This document shows, in pieces, positions 1 to 10,000 of a DNA stretch of 44,044 bases. The DNA comes from Myxococcota bacterium. Its GTDB lineage: Bacteria; Myxococcota_C; UBA6777. Both the position numbers and the translations under genes were made by a program. Within the stretch, counting starts at the first letter, position 1. Each line of letters starts with the position of its first letter. Below the pieces are notes generated by a model. That model made no database searches and was not told where the DNA came from. It worked only from the letters and a program-made list of their open reading frames with translations. Location of the stretch: the NCBI GenBank assembly GCA_023150835.1, contig JAKLKB010000067.1, forward strand, positions 1 to 44,044. Reading direction: 5' to 3'.

Positions 1-235
1 GACGCCCTATTATTGGGCAGCCACAGCGGGCTGCCCCTACGTTCGATATCCGAGTGGTGCGTACACAAAAGAGAACACGTAGACGCCCGATTATTGGGCA
101 GCCACAGCGGGCTGCCCCTACGTTCGATATCCGAGTGGTGCGTACACAAAAGAGAACACGTAGACGCCCGATTATTGGGCAGCCACAGGGGGCTGCCCCT
201 ACGTTTTACGATCACGCGCCCTGCGGATCTCGTAT
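1..235. repeat. Family A repeat, 81-bp tandem array
   Basis: Units start at 1, 82 and 163, so the period is exactly 81 bp. The first two units differ by one base. Each holds a hairpin, GGGCAGCC then GGCTGCCC, followed by CCTACGTT. The first two units continue into CGATATCCGAGTGGTGCG; the last continues into the other family A end and stops at CGGATCTCGTAT (222-235). It therefore looks like one full family A element with internally amplified units. The reading frames through it are by-products of the 81-bp (27-codon) period. The left end lies outside the window, so the true copy number is unknown. Confidence 0.85.
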
Positions 236-296
236 CACGCTCTGCTTCGCCACGTTGCCTACGAGGCTACGCACCGCGAATCTTTTTTCGCACCCC

Positions 297-394
297 CGCG
301 ATCGCTTCGTATCCGTTCTTTTGGCCTTCATAGAGGCCAGAGCGAACCCTTGCGTTGAGGCGTCCTATCGCTTCGTATTTGTTTTCTTGGCCTT
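297..394. repeat. Imperfect direct repeat after the aminopeptidase gene
   Basis: A segment of about 30 bp, ATCGCTTCGTAT then GTT and TTGGCCTT, occurs at about 299-329 and again at about 364-393, next to the stop codon of the minus-strand aminopeptidase gene. The copies are about 65 bp apart and differ at a few bases. This may be a local duplication of the gene's 3' flank. No terminator-like stem with a T run was found here. Confidence 0.4.
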
Positions 395-1779
395 TAAGCC
401 GCTGTCCCCACCCACGCCTCGATATCTTCGACCTGTTTCGGGATCACAGGCCCCAAGACCTTGGAACCTTGGGCCGTCACCCACACATCGTCCTCGATAC
501 GGATCCCTCCAAACGCCAGCCAAGCCTCCAACCGGTCGTACGCAATAAAGTCTGCGTGACGCCCCTCTGCCTTCCATTGCCCGATCAATGCAGGGATAAA
601 ATAGATCCCGGGTTCCACCGTCACCACATAACCCTCCTCCAAGGTTCTCGCAAAACGCAGGAAATTCCGCCCAAATTGCGCACTACGAAGCCCTTCGCCA
701 CCGTATCCCACCTGATCGCCCAGATCTTCCATATCGTGAACATCCAAACCCAAAGCATGCCCCAAGCCATGCGGAAAAAACAACGCATGCGCTCCGATCG
801 CCACAGCCTCTTTCACGTCCCCTTTCATCAAGCCCACCCCCACAAGACCCGAAGCCACCGCCTCGCAAGCGATATCATGCACTTCGCTGTAAGCGATCCC
901 GGGACGAATCGCCGCGATCGCCGCAGATTGCGCCTGCAAAACCACCTCGTAGATATCCCGCTGCATCGGGGTAAATCGACCATTGATCGGCATCGTCCGC
1001 GTGATGTCCGAGGCATACAAGGATGGGGCCTCGAAACCCATATCCATCAACAACAAACGGCCATCCCGCAAGACCTCGCTGTCACCATGCGCATGCAAGA
1101 TCTCACCATGCGATGTAATAATCGGTGGATAGGCAACATCCACCCCTTCTTCATAAGCACGTCGCATCACTCGCCCGATCAACGAAGCCGTCGTTACCCC
1201 CGGTCGCAAGGCGCGCATCACTTCCTCGTACCCTGCGGCAGTCATCGCCAACGCCCGCTCGATCTCAGCCACTTCTTGCGCTGATTTCACCAGCCGCTGC
1301 GAAACGATCTCTTCACTCAAAATCTTCGAAGCCCCCGCCATCACCGCTTCTGTCGTACACCCAAACCAACGCGCCATCCGCATCCCAAGATCCGCCTGAT
1401 AAGGCCGTGTGTGCAACCATCCACCCGACGCATCGCGAATCCACTTCTCCAAATCCTCGATCGGATGGGCCTCTTCGACCTCTGCCCGCTGTCCCCATAC
1501 TTCTAGTGCATCCAACGGCCCTTCCCATACCACATCCTCTAACGTCGGTTGCGGGCCGAACAACAACGACCGTCCATCCGCTTCCAGCACTCCGACAAAG
1601 CCGGGATGATAGATCCCAAAGTAATACGCGACGTGTGAGTTCTGCCGAAAAGGCCGATACACATTGGCCCCGTAGTTGCGAGGTTGCAGCACATGACCCG
1701 CAAACAACACCCGCCCCGCCTCACCGCGTTCCCGCAATCTTCGATGTAGTTGCTCCCGTCGCTCCGCATAGATCCCCAT
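394..1779 (-). CDS. pepP: Xaa-Pro aminopeptidase, M24 family
   Basis: This is a metallopeptidase of the M24B (pita-bread) family, predicted to cleave the N-terminal residue from peptides with proline in second position; it is probably cytoplasmic. The 461-residue product has an N-terminal creatinase-like domain (about 1-170) and a catalytic domain with all five expected metal ligands: Asp in LLMDMG (about 246), Asp in YASDITRTMP (about 257), His in FFPHGLGHALG (about 338), Glu in TVEPGIYF (about 389) and Glu in IRIEDDVW (about 426). An upstream ATG at 1839 is in frame, but ATG 1779 was chosen because AAAGGAGG lies five bases before it. The gene is divergent from the SWIM/VWA/MoxR operon and is followed by repeats. 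The family is clear; distinguishing PepP from prolidase rests on the N-terminal domain and is less certain. Confidence 0.9.
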   Translation of the reverse strand: MGIYAERREQLHRRLRERGEAGRVLFAGHVLQPRNYGANVYRPFRQNSHVAYYFGIYHPGFVGVLEADGRSLLFGPQPTLEDVVWEGPLDALEVWGQRAEVEEAHPIEDLEKWIRDASGGWLHTRPYQADLGMRMARWFGCTTEAVMAGASKILSEEIVSQRLVKSAQEVAEIERALAMTAAGYEEVMRALRPGVTTASLIGRVMRRAYEEGVDVAYPPIITSHGEILHAHGDSEVLRDGRLLLMDMGFEAPSLYASDITRTMPINGRFTPMQRDIYEVVLQAQSAAIAAIRPGIAYSEVHDIACEAVASGLVGVGLMKGDVKEAVAIGAHALFFPHGLGHALGLDVHDMEDLGDQVGYGGEGLRSAQFGRNFLRFARTLEEGYVVTVEPGIYFIPALIGQWKAEGRHADFIAYDRLEAWLAFGGIRIEDDVWVTAQGSKVLGPVIPKQVEDIEAWVGTAA

Positions 1780-2070
1780 CCGATCCTCCTTTGATACAAC
1801 CAGCCCTTGACAGCAGACCGCACATCCAACACGCTCCACAAGCTTATTGCTTGATCTGCCGCGTTTTTCTGTGCCTGTGCCACGTCACGACAAACACGCA
1901 CGTTATCGTGCTTTCTCGCAACGCCACACAACACGCGATCTGCTTTTCCAAAAAGCTGACCGCGCCCAACATCCCATGCTCTCGGTCCACAAACTACATG
2001 GCCTCCCATACCAAAGCAAGCCACCACGAGGCTTTCCTCTCCGCCACCAAGGCCCATCAAAGGAGTTCGT
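1780..2070. other. Divergent intergenic region
   Basis: These 291 bp separate pepP (minus) from the SWIM gene (plus), so promoters for both should lie here. No convincing -35/-10 pair, operator or repeat family member was seen. The only clear signal is AAAGGAG at the right end, the ribosome binding site of the SWIM gene. Confidence 0.5.
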
Positions 2071-2562
2071 ATGTCCACCTCCCCGATCTCTCCCCTCCGC
2101 AGCGTGATCCAACGGCCCGATCAACCGCGCCCTCGCAACGTCAAAAAAGTCCCCTACGTCGAACTTTACAGCGGTCGCCTCCAAGGCGTCGTCTCCAGCG
2201 GTTCTGATATCGAACGCGTCTACGTCTCCTTTGTCGAGGCCAACACAGGTAATTTTTATTGCAGCACCAACAACAACCGCCCTTGTAGCGGCCTGAATCA
2301 CTGGGGGCCTTGCAAACACATCGAAGAGATGGCCGAACAAGCCATCGTTCAATATGGCGGCCTCGAAGTCGCCCGTTATCTGGGCGCAAAGCTCGACTCG
2401 GAACATCCCAATTGGTGGGAGATACGCAGCGTCTTGCCCGGATCGCAAACAAGAACTCCTGCCGCCGAAGTCTTCAGCCGCTTTCTCAGCTATCTCCGCT
2501 TCCTTGAACTCCCACGCCATGATGGACCCGCCCCCGAGATGACTTGGTTCACTTCACGCTGA
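2071..2562 (+). CDS. Small SWIM-like zinc-binding protein
   Basis: The 163-residue product opens the five-gene operon. Its core is Cys64-x7-Cys72-x8-Cys81-x-His83, ending in GPCKHIEEMAEQ. This resembles the second half of a SWIM zinc finger (CxCxnCxH), with the first CxC replaced by more widely spaced cysteines. A short beta-rich segment precedes it (VELYSGRLQGVVSSGS), as in other SWIM proteins. SWIM fingers bind DNA or protein; no partner can be read from this sequence. AAAGGAG five bases before ATG 2071 supports the start. In E. coli the SWIM domain of the related locus lies in the much longer YehQ; here it is separate from the next gene, 23 bp downstream. The zinc site is visible; the function is not known. 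Confidence 0.75.
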   Translation: MSTSPISPLRSVIQRPDQPRPRNVKKVPYVELYSGRLQGVVSSGSDIERVYVSFVEANTGNFYCSTNNNRPCSGLNHWGPCKHIEEMAEQAIVQYGGLEVARYLGAKLDSEHPNWWEIRSVLPGSQTRTPAAEVFSRFLSYLRFLELPRHDGPAPEMTWFTSR

Positions 2563-2585
2563 GCGACGAACTCAAAGGAAAAAAG

Positions 2586-3959
2586 ATGACAACCACATGG
2601 AAAGATATCTTGGAAATCCCTCCCGCCGTCCAACACAGCCAAGCGCTGCTCGATGGCTTTGATCGCTGTTTTCTTGTTGGCTTTGGCCGCCTCGGTGAAG
2701 AACACCTCGACACCCTTCATTCTCTCAGCCGTGTCTTTGGGCCGACCCCACTCGGAGAGGCTTTTGCGCACAGCCTCGAAGCCATCGAGCGTTCCGAGTT
2801 CAGCGAAACGCATTTTCAACGCCTCGCCGCTGCACGCGCTGCACTCCAAGGCGCACAACACGACGCCCTCCTCGCACAACTCAGCCAAGATCTCGGTCGC
2901 CCTCTTCATCCCTCTTCGCTCCCCCAAGCCGAAGCCCCCCAAGCCCCGACGGGACTCACCGAAGGCACCCGACAATGGCTGACAGAGCTCGCCCTCGCAG
3001 GTTTCCCCCAACTTACACGCCAAAGCCTTGATCCCTACCTCAACACGCTTGAACAGCTTCAACAAGATCCGTCCTCCGCACGCCTCGCCCTCCTGTTGAC
3101 GGGCTTTCTCGAAGAGATCTCCGCCGCCCTTCCGATCGCTTCGCCCCAGATGGTCCCGTTGCGCCGTTGGGTGGACCTCTGGACCCGCGCCATGCTGCTC
3201 GCCATCCGTACACCTTCCACACAAACCGCAACTCCCGTACAAGGCTCCTTTTTCCCGATGGGCGTCGATATCCACCATCATCCCTTTGCCGTCAGCTACA
3301 CCGTCCACGGCTTGCTCCAAGAAAAAGACGCCTCCCCGCGTTGGATCAAAACCACCCACACCTCCTACAAAGTCGACTTGCTTCAAGATGCCGAAACATG
3401 GCAGCTTTTTGAAACAGACCCTTTTCTTGAGGCGCTCAACGCCGGAAAGTCCGCCGAGATCAAACAAGGCCAGATCCTCGACAGCGGAGAGCTCCTTCCT
3501 CACCCCGACGTGCAACTTGGCAAGCCTTATGATGCCCTTGCTCTCGCCAAAACCCACCTCGCCCTAGAGGCCGAAAAGCCTGTCGCCTCGCTTTCTCCCT
3601 CGCCCATCGATCGCCATCCCGTGCAACTGGCTTTCCCCGTGTGGCTTGAAGGAGTGACTCGAAAAGAGGACGATGCTTCCTCCCTCCAACTGGACGGAAC
3701 CCCCTTGCGCCTCGCCGAAGAACGCATCTCTCTGCTGAGCGGGCTTGAGCAAACCGACCTTCAAAAAGTCCCCAGCATGATCGGACTCTTGCGCTATGAC
3801 CAAGATGGCTATGCCTTCCAACCGCTCGCCCTCATCAAAGACGCCAAAAAAGGCAAGCTGATCTTCGCAGGACAAGAAGCCTCCAAACAAGCCGCCGCCA
3901 AAAAAAGCAAAGTCCTTGAGATCCTCAAAGAGCGCTCCACTCGGTTGCTGCGCAAATAA
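2586..3959 (+). CDS. Unrecognised 457-residue protein of the MoxR/VWA operon
   Basis: I do not recognise a named domain in this 457-residue protein. It appears soluble and mostly helical in the first 230 residues (many Leu, Ala and Gln), with a more mixed second half that includes PMGVDIHHHPFAVSYTV near 220-235. There is no signal peptide or membrane span. The start at ATG 2586 was chosen over an in-frame ATG at 2544, which would overlap the previous gene, because AAAGGAA lies just before 2586. It sits 23 bp after the SWIM gene and 23 bp before the VWA gene, so it is surely co-transcribed. By position and combined length it could be the non-SWIM portion of a YehQ-like protein split into two genes; that is inference. 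Confidence 0.75.
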   Translation: MTTTWKDILEIPPAVQHSQALLDGFDRCFLVGFGRLGEEHLDTLHSLSRVFGPTPLGEAFAHSLEAIERSEFSETHFQRLAAARAALQGAQHDALLAQLSQDLGRPLHPSSLPQAEAPQAPTGLTEGTRQWLTELALAGFPQLTRQSLDPYLNTLEQLQQDPSSARLALLLTGFLEEISAALPIASPQMVPLRRWVDLWTRAMLLAIRTPSTQTATPVQGSFFPMGVDIHHHPFAVSYTVHGLLQEKDASPRWIKTTHTSYKVDLLQDAETWQLFETDPFLEALNAGKSAEIKQGQILDSGELLPHPDVQLGKPYDALALAKTHLALEAEKPVASLSPSPIDRHPVQLAFPVWLEGVTRKEDDASSLQLDGTPLRLAEERISLLSGLEQTDLQKVPSMIGLLRYDQDGYAFQPLALIKDAKKGKLIFAGQEASKQAAAKKSKVLEILKERSTRLLRK

Positions 3960-3982
3960 CCCAACGACCCGACGAGGCGAGC

Positions 3983-5599
3983 ATGTCTACAGAACAATTC
4001 CCAAAGCTGACCCGCCCACAAAAACAGCGGCAGCTTGTCTTTTGGCGGCTCCTCACCGCTGCCTTTGGACACTCCGAAAAAGGCCCCAACATCGAGCAGA
4101 TCACCCTCGACATCGCCGAGCAAGTCAAACTCCCCGCCGACATCCTTGATCCCGCCATCGGTATCGAACAGCTATTGCGCCGTCATCCCCAACTCAAGCC
4201 CGACTTTGACGCCATCGTCCCGCCCGATGCAGACGAGGACGAAAACGCCGAAGACACCGAAACAACAGCCAAGGCCCACCACTCATCGCCTCCCCCCTCC
4301 GCCTCCACCGCTTCGACGGTCCATGACAGCGCAAACTTCCATCCTACCGCTCACACCGAAACTCCCGAGCCCCATGCGCCGCCCACCATCCCTGCCGTCC
4401 AAGACGCCGATCTGCGCCGCAGTTTGGTCTTTTCCAAGCTGATCCTCAACGTCCTCGGCCCAAACACCCAAAGCCCCGTGATCTCGGCCCAACAATACAC
4501 CCAATGGCTTCAAGACCTCCAACACTTCGAGCAAGCCTTTGGCTACGCCCCCGGCCACCTGCTTACTCCGCAAGGCAGCGGACGTGGCGCAGGAAACGCG
4601 ATGTCGAGAGGAGGCCCCGGGCAAGGCAAAGCCGCCCAAGGACAACAGATCGTCGGAGGACAAAAGGGCAGTTTGAACTCGGGACATCCGGGCTTTTCGA
4701 TCAGCGAAGATCAACTGCGCGAAGGACTCTCCATGCTCGAAAGCGGCATGGTTCAACGTATGGAACTGCGCGAAGTCCTCAAAGATCCCCAACTTGCCGC
4801 CAAACTCACCCCTTCGATGGCCCTGACAGAACAACTCTTGCGCGACAAATCCAATCTCTCTGGTGTCGCACTCGCAACAGCCAAATCCTTGATCCAGCGC
4901 TTTGTTGATCAACTGGCCGAAGTCCTCAAAAAACAAGTCCAACAAACCGTCCGCTCCAAGATCGATCGTTCCGTCCCCCCCAAGCGCATCTTTCGCAACC
5001 TCGACCTCAAGCGCACCTTGTGGAAAAACCTCACCAACTGGAACGACAAAGAAAAACGCCTGTATGTCGATCGCCTTTATTACCATCATGCGGCCAAAAA
5101 GAAACTCCCCACGCGCATCATCGTTGTAGTCGATCAATCGGGCTCGATGGTCGAGTCGATGGTTCAATGTACCATCCTCGCCTCGATCTTTGCCGGACTA
5201 CCACGTGTTGAAGTCCACTTGATCGCCTTTGATACCGAAGTGATCGACCTCACCCCTTATGTCCGTGACCCCTTTGAGGTTCTTCTGCGCACCAACCTCG
5301 GCGGCGGAACCTACATCTACAAAGCCCTCGTCGAAGCCGCAAACAAGATCGTCGATCCCGCAAACACCGTCATGGTGCTGATCTCTGACTTCTACGAAGG
5401 CGGTAGCTACGAACTTTTGCTCTCTTATATCAAAAGCCTCAAAGAGTCGGGCGTTCACTTTATCCCCGTGGGAGCCGTGACCAACTCCGGCTACTTTAGC
5501 ATCGATAGCTGGTTTCGCACCAAACTCGGCGAACTCGGGATGCCTATCCTCTCGGGAACCCCCAAAAAACTGATCGAACAACTCAAAAACCTTCTCTAA
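3983..5599 (+). CDS. VWA-domain protein, YehP-like
   Basis: The 538-residue protein has a C-terminal von Willebrand factor A domain (about 373-538) with an intact metal-ion-dependent adhesion site: DQSGSM (about 383-388), the Thr of GGGTY (about 441) and the Asp of LISDFYEGG (about 468). The region before it has a variable, Pro/Ala/Thr-rich stretch (about 90-140), a Gly/Gln-rich stretch (about 195-235) and a helical segment (about 240-370). VWA proteins paired with MoxR ATPases usually serve as metal-dependent adaptors to the substrate or complex being remodelled. It precedes the MoxR gene, from which it is separated by 157 bp holding a family A repeat. There is no signal peptide, so it should act in the cytoplasm. 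The substrate is unknown. Confidence 0.88.
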   Translation: MSTEQFPKLTRPQKQRQLVFWRLLTAAFGHSEKGPNIEQITLDIAEQVKLPADILDPAIGIEQLLRRHPQLKPDFDAIVPPDADEDENAEDTETTAKAHHSSPPPSASTASTVHDSANFHPTAHTETPEPHAPPTIPAVQDADLRRSLVFSKLILNVLGPNTQSPVISAQQYTQWLQDLQHFEQAFGYAPGHLLTPQGSGRGAGNAMSRGGPGQGKAAQGQQIVGGQKGSLNSGHPGFSISEDQLREGLSMLESGMVQRMELREVLKDPQLAAKLTPSMALTEQLLRDKSNLSGVALATAKSLIQRFVDQLAEVLKKQVQQTVRSKIDRSVPPKRIFRNLDLKRTLWKNLTNWNDKEKRLYVDRLYYHHAAKKKLPTRIIVVVDQSGSMVESMVQCTILASIFAGLPRVEVHLIAFDTEVIDLTPYVRDPFEVLLRTNLGGGTYIYKALVEAANKIVDPANTVMVLISDFYEGGSYELLLSYIKSLKESGVHFIPVGAVTNSGYFSIDSWFRTKLGELGMPILSGTPKKLIEQLKNLL

Positions 5600-5610
5600 A
5601 GAGGGCTTAG

Positions 5611-5732
5611 ACAAGATCAGCCCACCGCGTGATCGCAAAATGGTGGGGCAGCCCCCTGCGGCTGCCCAACCACAGGGCGTTTACAACGGATCACATCGAC
5701 CCTTCGTGTACACTTCTCACGGATATCGTGTT
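5611..5732 (+). repeat. Family A repeat inside the operon
   Basis: This copy begins 12 bp after the VWA stop codon and ends before the MoxR ribosome binding site. It shows the family landmarks in order: a degenerate left end (AAGATCAGCCC), GCGTGATCGCAAAA, the hairpin GGGGCAGCCCCCTGCGGCTGCC, ACAGGGCGT, and the right end CGGATATCGTG. An in-frame upstream extension of the MoxR gene (ATG 5640) is produced only by this repeat. A hairpin here could weaken read-through or stabilise the upstream transcript; that is inference. Confidence 0.8.
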
Positions 5733-5756
5733 ATCAGATCGAAAGGATACCTGTTC

Positions 5757-7028
5757 ATGGCCAAGAAAAAAGCCCTCGTTCAAGAAGCCACCGAAGCCCA
5801 AGCTGTCACCGAAACCCAAGCCGAGATCGCCGCCACCTCCACCGAAGCAGCCTCCTCGCCTTCCGTTGCCACCGAAGCAGCCCCCAAACCTTCCAATCCC
5901 CCCAAGGCAGAAGAAAATCTGCGCGAACCTGCCGAAGTCAAATATGCCGAAGAACTCGCTTGGTTGGAGTCGGTCGATACAGGCAACAAGCCCTTTTCAT
6001 GGCGTCTCTCTCCTCGAATGATCCGCACTTTTATTCTTGGAACACAGCCGGGTGAAAAACTCGCTCGTAAGATCGATCAAAAGTTCTTTGGTGATGCGAC
6101 GCTTGTCGAACGCGCCATCGTCACGCTCGCTTCGGATCGCGGCTTGTTGCTGATCGGCGATCCCGGGACAGGAAAAAGCTGGCTCGCCGAACTGTTGGCC
6201 GCTGCGATCTGTGGCAACTCCACCCATGTCGTCCAAGGCACCGCAGGAACCACCGAAGATCAGATCAAATACTCATGGAACGTCGCACTCGTCATCTCCC
6301 AAGGCCAATCCCGCGACTCGATGATCGCCTCTCCCATGATGAAGGCCATGCAACTCGGTCAGATGGGCCGTTTTGAAGAACTCACACGCTGCACTTCCGA
6401 TGTCCAAGACGCCCTGATCTCCATCCTCAGCGAAAAATACATCGCCATCCCCGAACTCAGCACAAACAACGTCGTCTTCGCCCGCCCCGGCTTCAACATC
6501 ATCGCCACCGCAAATAGCCGCGACCGTGGCGTCAATGACCTCTCTAGCGCACTCAAACGCCGCTTCAATTTTATCCACATCCCGATCGTCACAAACAAAA
6601 AATCCGAGCGTGAGATCGTCATGTTCCGCACCCGCGACCTGCTGCGCCGAAACAACTTTGATATCGACGTTCCCGCCGTCTTGATGGATGTCCTCTTGCA
6701 AACCTTCGCCGATATGCGCGAATCCGCCGCTGCTGCCGCTTCGGACGATCAACGCCTCGAATCCTCTCTCTCTACCGCCGAACAGATCGGCGTTCTCGAA
6801 GATGCCATCCTTTACGGCAACTTCTTCGGTGAAAAGCTGCTTACCGCAAACGCCCTTGCCCGCTCGGTGATCGGCGGTCTCGTTCGCCGTGTCCCCGAAG
6901 ATCTCTCTGTGATGAACAAGTTTTGGCACGCTGTCGTGGAAAAACACGCCAAAGAAAACAAAAAAGACAACACTTGGAAGGAGTTTTCCGAAGGCGGAAA
7001 ATCCATCATGAGCGATATGTCGAAATAA
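5757..7028 (+). CDS. MoxR-family AAA+ ATPase, YehL type
   Basis: The 423-residue protein has a MoxR-type AAA+ core after an Ala/Pro/Glu-rich N-terminal tail (about 1-60). Walker A is GDPGTGKSW (about 134-142). The Walker B region reads MGRFEELTRC (about 202-211), with Glu-Glu in place of the usual Asp-Glu. Sensor 1 is ATANSRDRG (about 250-258) and the arginine-finger region is ALKRRFNF (about 264-271). MoxR ATPases form hexamers and work with VWA proteins as chaperone-like remodelling machines; YehL is one of the recognised MoxR subfamilies. ATG 5757 was chosen over ATG 5640 because GAAAGGA precedes it and the upstream part is repeat sequence. It lies between the VWA gene and the DUF5682 gene, a typical arrangement for this group. 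Confidence 0.9.
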   Translation: MAKKKALVQEATEAQAVTETQAEIAATSTEAASSPSVATEAAPKPSNPPKAEENLREPAEVKYAEELAWLESVDTGNKPFSWRLSPRMIRTFILGTQPGEKLARKIDQKFFGDATLVERAIVTLASDRGLLLIGDPGTGKSWLAELLAAAICGNSTHVVQGTAGTTEDQIKYSWNVALVISQGQSRDSMIASPMMKAMQLGQMGRFEELTRCTSDVQDALISILSEKYIAIPELSTNNVVFARPGFNIIATANSRDRGVNDLSSALKRRFNFIHIPIVTNKKSEREIVMFRTRDLLRRNNFDIDVPAVLMDVLLQTFADMRESAAAAASDDQRLESSLSTAEQIGVLEDAILYGNFFGEKLLTANALARSVIGGLVRRVPEDLSVMNKFWHAVVEKHAKENKKDNTWKEFSEGGKSIMSDMSK

Positions 7029-7076
7029 CGAACACGACGCCCTTCACCTGCCCGAACGATCGACAAGGACGAGACG

Positions 7077-10000
7077 ATGCCGCAACCACAAAAAAGCCGC
7101 ACCATCGCACAAGATCGCTTTGCTCCCTTACGCGGCCAGCTCCTCGCCGCAGTACAAGCCTTTTCCCAAGGCACCCACGCCATCGACAAGATGCTCGCCG
7201 CCATCGTGGACGATATGGAGCGCGCAACCAACGAACCCGTCGAGATCTTCCCTGTGGCCCACCACTCTCCCGCAGCCGCCATCCAGATCTTGCGCCGCCT
7301 CCAAGACGGCCCTACCCCCAAGGTCATCTTTGTGGAGTTGTGCGAAGATCTCCAACCCGTCCTACCCGGCCTCGCGGATTGTCAACTGCCGATCGCTCTC
7401 CAATCCTTTGCCACCGAAACAGCGGGCTTTCCGCCTGATTGGTCTCCGTTGACCGTTGTGGCCCCACTGACCGAGTTTTCCGCCGAATTTCAGGCCATCG
7501 CTTATGCGCTCAGCCACCCCGAACAGACCCAACTCGTCTTTGTCGATCGCTCGGTCGATCACATCTTTCAATGGCTCCCTCAACAAGAAGGCGCACTTGC
7601 CGAAGCCCTCGGCCACTCAGAAGATGAAGAAAGCATCTCCGAAGAAGCCGATGAAAACCTTCATGGAACCGCCTACGGCGTACAGATGGGACGAATGGAG
7701 CCGACATTCGAAGGCTTCCAAGAAGTCCTGCTCTCAAACGCCCGTGTACGCCACTTCTCCGAATGGTGGGACCAATACGTCGAGTCCTCGATCGTCGGCG
7801 CGGATTATCAAACTTACCGCGAAGTCATGTGTCTCGTGGGAAGCCTGATCCGCCGCCTCGGTCAATCCAAAGAACGGCTCGAAAATGACCGAAAACGCGA
7901 GCGTTATATGTGGACGCGGATCAAAGAACACCTCGCACAACACAAACTCCAGCCCGAAGAAACGCTGTTTATCTGCGGAGCCGCACACACCGCCTCAGAC
8001 GTCGACTCTTTTGGAACCCAAACTCCCCACCGCGATCCGATCCCGCCCCGCACCCAAACCAAATGGCTATACGGGATCATCCCTTCGAGCTTTCGCTCCA
8101 TCGAACAACAATTCGGTATGCCCGACGGGGCGATCTCGATCGCCGAAAGTGCGTGGAAACGAAGCCAAGAAGCCCTTGGACTGCGCTCTCTCGCGATCAA
8201 AGATATCAAAGACACCTCCCAAGCCAAACCAGCCCCCAAGAAAACCCCCAAAAAAACCACCCACCCGATCGATCCAACCAACGATGACGACGCCTCTTCC
8301 TCACCCATCGCGTCCATTTCAAGCGTTCCCGATGTCTTGGGCTTTTTGCAACGTCCGCCTCAGCTACTCGAACAAGACGAAGAACAACTCTTACGTTGGT
8401 GCGTTGAGATCGTCTCGATGGCCCGAGAAAACGGATACCTCGCTTCCACAGCCGATGCGATCGCCATCTACCAAACGGCGATCTTGCTTGGACGGATGCG
8501 AAACCGCCATCATCCCTCGCCTTACGACTTTCAAGACGCGGCGATCACCTGCCTCGAAAAAGATCGCACGCCCAAAAAGCGCAACGTCCAACGCTTATGC
8601 GAGATCTTGCTTGGCGGCGATCGCAGCGGTCATGTCGGTTATTCTTCTCTGCCTCCCCTCGCACAAGACGTCTACGACCGACTCTCCGCCTTGCCCGTCA
8701 CCCTCAAAGGAAAAACCATCCAGCGCGCTTTGATGGACTTTCGCCAAAATCCCGAATACTCCGCCTGTTCCGATCTGCTGTGGCGGCTTCATTACCTGCT
8801 CGGAAAAAACAATTCCCTTGTTCGCCCGATCATGGGTGAGCGCAACCTCGGGCAACGCGCTCTCCAAGAGTCATGGGATATCTCCATCGGAAAATACCAA
8901 GCCCCTCTGATCCAACTCGCTTACGAAGGCGTCTCCATCGAACAAGTCCTCGAACGTCGTTTGTTGCAGTATGCCTTTTCCTCCAAAGCCCGCACCGTCC
9001 AAGCCCTCGAAGCCACCGAGGACAGTCTGCTTTATCTGGAGGCTCGCCGACTCACCCAACGCCTCGGCGAACACGCCAACGATCTGCTCGTCCAAGAACT
9101 CGCAGCCGACGCCGCCCAAGATATCTTCGAGCGCGTCCGTCGCCTTGTGCATTACTACCGATCTACCCCAGAAGGTCTCCCGCCTTGGCTCCAACACTTC
9201 GTTGCAACGGGCTATTCGCACTTTTCCACCATGCTTCCCGAAGCCTTCAGCGATCGTGGCACTTCTCCCCAACAGATCAGCGGTATGTTGGCCTTTATCT
9301 TTACGCTCGAAAGCCTCGCTCTTTCGATGGGTTGCGAACGCAGCCAATTGATGATCGCGATCAAACAATCCGCATCGCTCACCCAAGATCCCGAAAAACT
9401 CGGGATCTTGTGGGCTGCAGAGTGGCTCCTTAGCGTTCGTGATATCGAGGAGATCCGCAGCTTCTTTGATCACCTGCTGGAAAATCCATTGACCCTTGCG
9501 GCTTTTCCCCGCTATCTCGATGGGTTTTTGCTTGCGCTCACCTTTACTCCGCTCGTCAGCCGATTGATCGTCGAACTGCTCTCCAAAGCCTTTGAACGCC
9601 TCCCTGATCAAGTGTTGATGCCGTGGCTACCGTCGCTTTTAATGGGCTTGCGCTCGCACAGCAACACCCTTCTCCCTTCCATCCTCCAAGAAGTCGCTCA
9701 GATCTATCCCAAAACCTCCAAAGAACTCGATGCGTGGATCGCCCCTTGGTATCGAGAACGCCGCAAACGCAAGACCACCATCCCCACCCCCCTCGTCCAA
9801 GAGATCCGCCCTGCTCTTCCCACGCTTTCTAACGAAGAACGCAGCATCTTTCAGATCATGGCCGATCATCCCCAAACCACCGACGCCCTCGCTCACCTGT
9901 TCGGAGTCGCCACAACATGGCGTTCTCCTGAAACAACCGAAACACCCGCCTCATCGACCGCTACTGCGGCTTTCCATGACCAACGCGAAGCCGACATCCA

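Noticed and set aside
1-235. CRISPR array
   Set aside because: Units are 81 bp and repeat without unique spacers; there are no cas genes in the window.
13-548. Open frames through the left repeat array
   Set aside because: They arise because the 81-bp period is a multiple of three; no ribosome binding site or protein-like composition.
355-1284. 309-codon plus-strand frame
   Set aside because: It lies opposite the clear M24 peptidase and has no homology-like motifs.
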